NCBI GenBank assembly: GCA_036245805.1 | Contig: BTRK01000005.1 | Location: 5,890,001 to 5,954,000, forward strand | DNA: 64,000 nt | Source: Pristionchus mayeri | Taxonomy: Eukaryota > Nematoda > Chromadorea > Rhabditida > Neodiplogasteridae | Direction: 5' to 3' | In this document: positions 59,003-64,000 of the stretch, piece by piece | Layout: the number at the start of each line of letters is the position of its first letter | How positions within the stretch are numbered: position 1 is the first letter of the stretch | Program-made: the position numbers and the translations under genes | The notes under the pieces: model-generated | Database searches by the model: none | Told to the model about the DNA's origin: nothing | Seen by the model: only the letters and a program-made list of their open reading frames with translations

Positions 59003-61024
59003 TCAAGCAACGAAACGCGCATAAATGACGATCGATAGCAGAAGTGAGCCTGAAAATATCGCAATTCGATATCTTTGTACACTGTATCGCTTTTCAAAGG
59101 ATCGAAATTTGACAAAGAATGGAAAACACAACCGAAAGAATTTCGAAATCGATTTTTTTTGCATTTTTCAGTCTCGAATGCCCACCTGATGACACGCTAG
59201 ATGTAGTTGTATGTACAGTACTCGTCGAAGTTGGCTTTGCAGTTGTGGTTGAATGGCTGGTGCTGACTGTAGTAGATTTGGGATGGAACGGGGTTGTCGG
59301 CCTGACAAGATTTATAGTCATTACAAATTAAGCTCTGTATTTTTCGAAACTGTGGGGAGAGATGAAACGAAATTTTAATATTCTTATGTGGTGTTAAAAA
59401 ATAAATCATTGTCGTATGTTTCGCTAGAAATGTATGCAAGGATCCGATCGCATTAACTTGGTTTCTGAAATTTCGAAAAAAAACCACTCACAGTGTTCTT
59501 TTGGTCTTAGAAGGCACTGGCTCGGTCGTACTGTGATCGGGACCGGGCTCCACAGTTGTAGTTGATTCCGGTTCCAGCTCTCCTGTAGTGGAGCTAATCA
59601 ATCCTTCCGTAGACGTTTCCATTTCTGATGTGGTGGTGTTCGGTTCTTCTGTGGTAGTCGTCGGTTCCTCTGTGGTAGTCGCCGGTTCCTCTGTGGTAAT
59701 GATCGGTTCCACTGTGCCAGTTGTCGATTCGTCTGTTGTAGTCAATGGTTCTTTTGTGGTAATCTTCGGTTCTTCTGTGGTAGTCGTCGGCTCCTCAGTG
59801 GTAGTTGTCGGTTCAGACGTGGTAGTATTCGGTTCCTCTGTGGTAGTAGTCGGTTCCACTGCTGTAGTCGTCGGTTCCTCTGTGGTAGTCGTATGTTCAG
59901 CCATTTTAGTTTTCGGTTCCTCTGTGGTAGTCCTAGCTTCAGCCGTTGCAGTTTTCGGTTCATCTGTGGTAGTCGTTGGCTCCTCAGTGGTAGTTGTCGG
60001 TTCAGACGTGGTAGTCTTCGGTTCCTCTGTGATAGTAGTCGGCTCCTCAGTGGTAGTTGTCGGTTCAGACGTGGTAGTCTTCGGTTCCTCTGTGGTAGTA
60101 GTCGGTTCCACTGCTGTAGTCGTCGTTTCCTCTGTGGTAGTCGTAGGTTCAGCCATTTTAGTTTTCGGTTCCTCTGTGGTAGTCCTAGGTTCGGCCGTTG
60201 CAGTTTTCGGTTCATCTGTGGTAGTCGTTGGCTCCTCAGTGGTAGTTGTCGGTTCAGACGTGGTAGTCTTCGGTTCCTCTGTGGTAGTAGTCGGTTCCAC
60301 TGATGTAGTCGTCGGTTCCTCTGTGGTAGTCCTAGGTTCAGCCGTTGCAGTTTTCGGTTCATCTGTGGTAGTCGTTGGCTCCTCAGTGGTAGTTGTCGGT
60401 TCAGAAGTGGTAGTCTTCGGTTCATCTGTGGTAGTCGTTGAATCCACTGTTGTAGTCGTAGGGTCAGCCGTGGTAATCTTCGGTTCCTCTGTGATAGTTG
60501 TTCGTTCAGACGTGGCAGTCTTCGGTTCCTCTGTTGTAGTTGTCGGTTCATCCGTGGTAGTCTTCGATTCCTCTGCGGTAGTCGTCGGTTCAGCCGTGGT
60601 TGTCTGAAAAGGATACAAAAAATATGCGGATTTAAAAATGCGAAAGTTCATTCAGCATACTTTTGATTTGCAAAAATATGGTACGCTAATTTCAAAATTT
60701 GGTTGGTATAGACATGAACCAATACAGCTTACGGTGTCCACTCCTTCGAAATCCATTTCGGCATAGATACGGCATTGATCGAGGCCAATGAAGGTTTCTG
60801 TAAAATATTCATATTAATAGGTATGTATAAATATAAATAGTAATATTTTTATCCCCACGCAAATTATGTACCTTACTTTTACGCACTTTTCGGAAGAGAA
60901 CTATTTCGAACTGACACAACAGTTCTCTTCTGACTTGTGCCTAATTTGCATTGTTAAAAAAAAATATACCACCTCCGATTGCGAGTAGCACGGCAAAGAC
61001 ACTGAGTACACGTGCGAGATTCAT
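59003..61024 (-). CDS. Ectodomain-less mucin-like GPI protein, family member 6
   Basis: Five exons in phase: 61024-60973 (MNLARVLSVFAVLLAIGG, signal peptide), 60797-60733 (ETFIGLDQCRIYAEMDFEG, equal to the family's 65-nt second exon), 60603-59492 (about 370 residues of Thr/Glu/Pro repeats), 59301-59186 (Thr/Ser-rich, HPKSTT as in paralogues) and 59049-59003 (SLLLSIVIYARFVA, stop), 463 residues. The third to twelfth exons of the usual architecture are absent, so the second exon splices straight into the mucin part. It looks like a deletion derivative that has kept both export signals. All splice phases agree and there are no internal stops, so it may be a working mucin. Its function is unknown. 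Confidence 0.8.
59610..60600 (-). repeat. 21-bp coding repeat array
   Basis: The seven-residue units are variants of EEPTTTT, SEPTTTT, DEPKTAT and AEPRTTT. Longer blocks of several units recur at least three times (the SEPTTTTEEPTTTTDEPKTA order), indicating higher-order duplications. Confidence 0.9.
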
Positions 61025-61029
61025 CTACA

Positions 61030-62090
61030 AAAACTTATTGAATGAAATGTGCATACATGGTGAGGCAAAATCTATCATCAGATATCAACAATTATAACGG
61101 GAGATGGAGTTCACACACTCCCTAGATCGACGATAGTGTTTGAGAAATTGAAATACAATTAGCCGCTCTATGGACTCTAGAGTGAGCATAGCGAATAGGG
61201 TTTTAAAGGTAATTTGAGGTCATTTTGAGTAATTTCAGGGGATTTGTCAGGTGCAATACCTCACAAACCTATCAGATACTTAGCGCTCCAGCGACACACC
61301 AGAAATTACCCAAAAAAATACCCGAAATTACCTGAAAAGGGAAATCCCAATCGAGAAATGATAGTGAACAGCTTATCAGCTCTGGATTAGTCTTCGTACG
61401 CACCGTGTTGATGATTCATGTGGAAACTATTGGCCTAATCCTTTGAAGAGGCCGAGAAATATTGCATTCATTGCCATCTGCCGATGGCAACTTTCAAAAC
61501 GCGGAAAAGTTTTGAAAACTTGAAAAATAATTTCGTAGGGTGATAACCTTTTGATCGACATTACTCGGGCAGAACTGATGCGTAATCGGACATAATAGAT
61601 TCATTATTAATTCTAAAATATCTAATTATGTTGTAATTTCATGTAGTTATGATGTTTCTTTATAACTGTTTCTAGATCTGTTGTTGTTTTTGTGATCTGT
61701 TTTTGTGATTGATGAGTTCTTATCAGGCGTGAAGTATTGTGTACATTATGACGACGAGTCGGGACTCCCTTTCAACCACTCCCTTTCGTCAATCTTTCTC
61801 ACCGAGATAACGATGAAAGTTTCGTGAAATGATCTGGACGCGGCAATACGCGTATAAAGGCAAAAGCAAGAGTACACACCGTATTCGGTCGCGGAAGAAC
61901 ACTTCTAGACCAGTATCTAGAGATATTCACTGGAGTTCATTGCTTCCGCCCGACTAAATTGATTATAATATATATACATGCAATCAAATATTTATTCGAC
62001 TAGCGAGTAACAACGATCAATAATAACTTCATAGTAGAACGACCGAAATTTACACAAGGGCTAACAGTGCCGAATCGGAATCCATTTCAT
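61030..62090. other. Intergenic region left of the LINE
   Basis: No exon was recognised. It contains the upstream side of the minus-strand mucin gene and ends at the 5' truncation point of the LINE. Confidence 0.4.
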
Positions 62091-62094
62091 TATG

Positions 62095-63318
62095 CATTTT
62101 GGTCATGATTTCTCTCCCTTCCCCGATGTGTTTGTGAAAGCATATGCAGATGACATTAAGATTTATGTTTCCTATTCCAGTAAAAATAAAGCCTCTCGCA
62201 CTGCCCAATTACAGTATGCCCTAGATGCTATCTATTCATGGACTGTATCCAATCAATTATCTCTCTCCGAATCTAAATGCACACATCTCCACATAGGTTC
62301 TTCTCTTGCCCCTCATTATCTCATTAATAATGTTATCCTCGAGCAAGTCCCTCAACAACGCGATCTCGGCGTCCAAGTACTGCCCACTCTAAATAACTCT
62401 GCCAGTATTGATGATCGTGTAAAAAAAGCCACCACTGTCATGCATATTATGCTTCGTGCTGTATCCGTTAATGATCCCACTATCCTTATCAAATGCTTTA
62501 AAACATATGTTCTCCCTCACATTGAATTCGCTTGCCCCTTCTGGAACCCTCATATCAAGAAACAGAGTCAGAAGCTTGAGAAAATACAAGAGAAATTCAC
62601 TCGTATTCTATACTATAGATGCTTTCCATCTCCATCATATCCTCTTGGTCTTCCCTCCTACTCTCAACGTCTGTCCTTCCTCGGTCTTCAAGCTCTTTTT
62701 GAGAGGAGAGTCACTTATGATCTAGTCCTGGCTCGTAGGATCATGTATGGAGACACCATACTCGATAGAAGTAAATTTTTCCTGTTTGCTCCCCTAAGAG
62801 AAAGGACCAACAACTTTGGAATCTATATTGAGAAAACCAGATCCACACCTCGATATCATTGTTTTTCTCGTAGAGTTGCTAGGATTTTAAACGCTCTCCC
62901 CACCCATGTATTGTCATCCCCCAGCATCCCTGTCTTCAAGAAGAGATTGATAACTCTAGAATTTGATTTTCGGAAATATATTTTCCAATAGTATTCCCTC
63001 CTTCCACTACCTTACCACATTCCTTCATTCTCACCCCCTCCCCCCTTTAGAGATCCCCTGACGCTGGATCTCGGAGCAGAGTCTACCTGGTCTACCTCGA
63101 GTGCCTCCTCCTCGATAAAACTCCCCATCAGAACAGACGAAGACAGATGAGACCAGCCGATTGGATCTTCGCATTTTACGATTGCACCTCCTTCCCCCCC
63201 ATTCCCCCCTTCCCATCGTATTCGACCTCAGTGTGAGGAGAGTCAACTCTCTTGTATCATAACACATAAGTAATTATTCGTCTTTCGTTGCGCCGCCGAG
63301 CGTAGATAAATATATATT
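62095..63318 (+). mobile_element. 5'-truncated LINE (jockey/CR1-like reverse transcriptase)
   Basis: An intact frame (62092-62991) begins inside the reverse transcriptase: FPDVFVKAYADDIKIY with the catalytic YADD, then LGVQVLPTLN, YVLPHIEFACPFWNPH and KIQEKFTRILYYRCF, ending FDFRKYIFQ and a stop. The upstream fingers, palm and endonuclease are missing. The 3' untranslated region ends GAGCGTAGATAAATATAT, identical to the copies at 5966 and 6570. It is a non-LTR retrotransposon that integrated recently. Its end lies inside the last exon of the minus-strand gene to the right. Confidence 0.92.
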
Positions 63319-64000
63319 TCGATTTCGACGGGAATTCCGAACAACCAGATATGCCGCTATGAGCAAAAGGAGAACTACCACAGCTGTTAGCAAGGCCGTT
63401 ATGACCACGGCAAGAACAAACGTCGCGGAATCATCTAAACCCGCTCCTGCTCCATTCGTTGTAGTAGGAACCGGCGTGGTAGTCAGGTTAGGCAATTGCT
63501 GCTTTGTCACAATCGTAGGATTTGCAGCTGGCGTCACTGTTGATGATGATGACGTCAACGTGGTTCTGAATCAGAATTATAAAGAGTCAACAGTCGATAA
63601 ATGTTGAGTCAATTTGGCGTAGCAGAGCAATTTTGAGTGACGTAAACTAACAGTGTAGTAGATGAATCAGTTTTCACTCCAGTGACAGGTGTTGATGTTG
63701 TTCGCTCTGGATCCGGCTTTTCCGTGGTTGTTGGCTCCACCGTGGTTGCACTAGCTAATGTGGTGGCCTCAGTCGTGTATGGTGATGGTTGTTCATTCGA
63801 GGGCGTGAGTCGAATGAGGAAGGATTGGTCCAGATCCCCCTCGTTTCTGGCCCAGGAGATTACGATGTTCTTAAAGTGATCTTTGATCTTTTGACACTAT
63901 TTATATTTCAAATTCAAAATTCTTGCATTTATTTCGTATCTTCAAGTTGTGAGGAATAAAGAACCGATTACCCGAAGTTATAAAGCTACTTCTAAAAATA
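63274..64000 (-). CDS. Transmembrane surface-protein family member 7 (5' end outside window)
   Basis: The visible exons are 63869-63652 (NIVISWARNEGDLDQSFLIR, then a Thr-rich segment) and 63565-63274 (TTLTSSSSTVTP, a Thr-rich stalk, a long hydrophobic segment FVLAVVITALLTAVVVLLLL to AAYLVV, a basic RNSRRNRN, then IYLSTLGGATKDE and a stop). An upstream exon fragment (SFITSG with a donor) is near 63970. Unlike its relatives it is anchored by a type I transmembrane helix with a short basic cytosolic tail instead of a GPI signal. The last 13 codons and the stop are read from the antisense of the LINE 3' end, so the original C-terminus has been replaced or cut. Confidence 0.75.

Noticed and set aside
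58536..59006. 156-codon minus-strand open frame
   Set aside because: It begins without ATG inside the last exon of the 59.0-61.0 kb gene, shows no motif and no splice context. Most likely chance in a 3' untranslated region.
1..64000. CRISPR arrays, operons, bacterial-type promoters
   Set aside because: The tandem arrays are coding minisatellites or transposon termini without spacer structure, and the genes are spliced and eukaryotic.

Overview
This is nuclear DNA from a nematode. Genes are split into many short exons (mostly 45-120 bp) with short GT-AG introns and tttcag acceptors, and the one deeply conserved gene is a nematode-type Ariadne RBR ubiquitin ligase. The short-exon style suggests a diplogastrid such as Pristionchus. 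That placement is a guess from gene architecture.

Most of the window is a cluster, nearly all on the minus strand, of one family of secreted surface proteins. Each has a signal-peptide exon, an ectodomain of about 300 residues spread over a fixed series of exons (65, about 116, about 60, 88, about 120 nt and so on), a conserved 'LDQYFLIR' exon, a Thr/Pro/Glu mucin-like segment, and usually a short last exon encoding a GPI-type hydrophobic tail. Members are at 870-3457, 11511-24970, 25524-30565, 42054-44502, 44896-48974, 59003-61024 (ectodomain lost) and 63274 to the right edge (transmembrane instead of GPI). Decayed relatives lie at 37766-41953 (plus strand) and 56797-57761. Two members carry large in-frame minisatellites (63-bp and 30/60-bp units).

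From 3.7 to 7.9 kb there are three tandem copies of a small cysteine-rich secreted protein gene, each with at least one disabling change. At 8.8-9.7 kb there is a histidine-phosphatase (PGAM-like) gene. At 35.0-36.1 kb there is a small coiled-coil, single-pass membrane protein. At 51.6-56.3 kb, plus strand, is the complete 15-exon Ariadne-1 gene.

Mobile DNA is abundant. A 5.7-kb element with an 8-bp target duplication sits in an intron of the 11.5-25.0 kb gene and contains a dead mariner and a 2.3-kb Tc1-like element built of two long palindromes. A second mariner with a mutated catalytic residue lies in an intron of the 44.9-49.0 kb gene. There are also near-identical 5'-truncated LINE copies, one of which supplies the stop codon of a host gene, a 1.08-kb fold-back element, a palindromic 0.5-kb element rich in an ACCAGTTG motif, and several families of short hairpin elements.

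Limits: splice sites were placed by eye from reading frame and paralogue comparison. No database search was possible, so family names other than Ariadne, PGAM, mariner and LINE reverse transcriptase are provisional.
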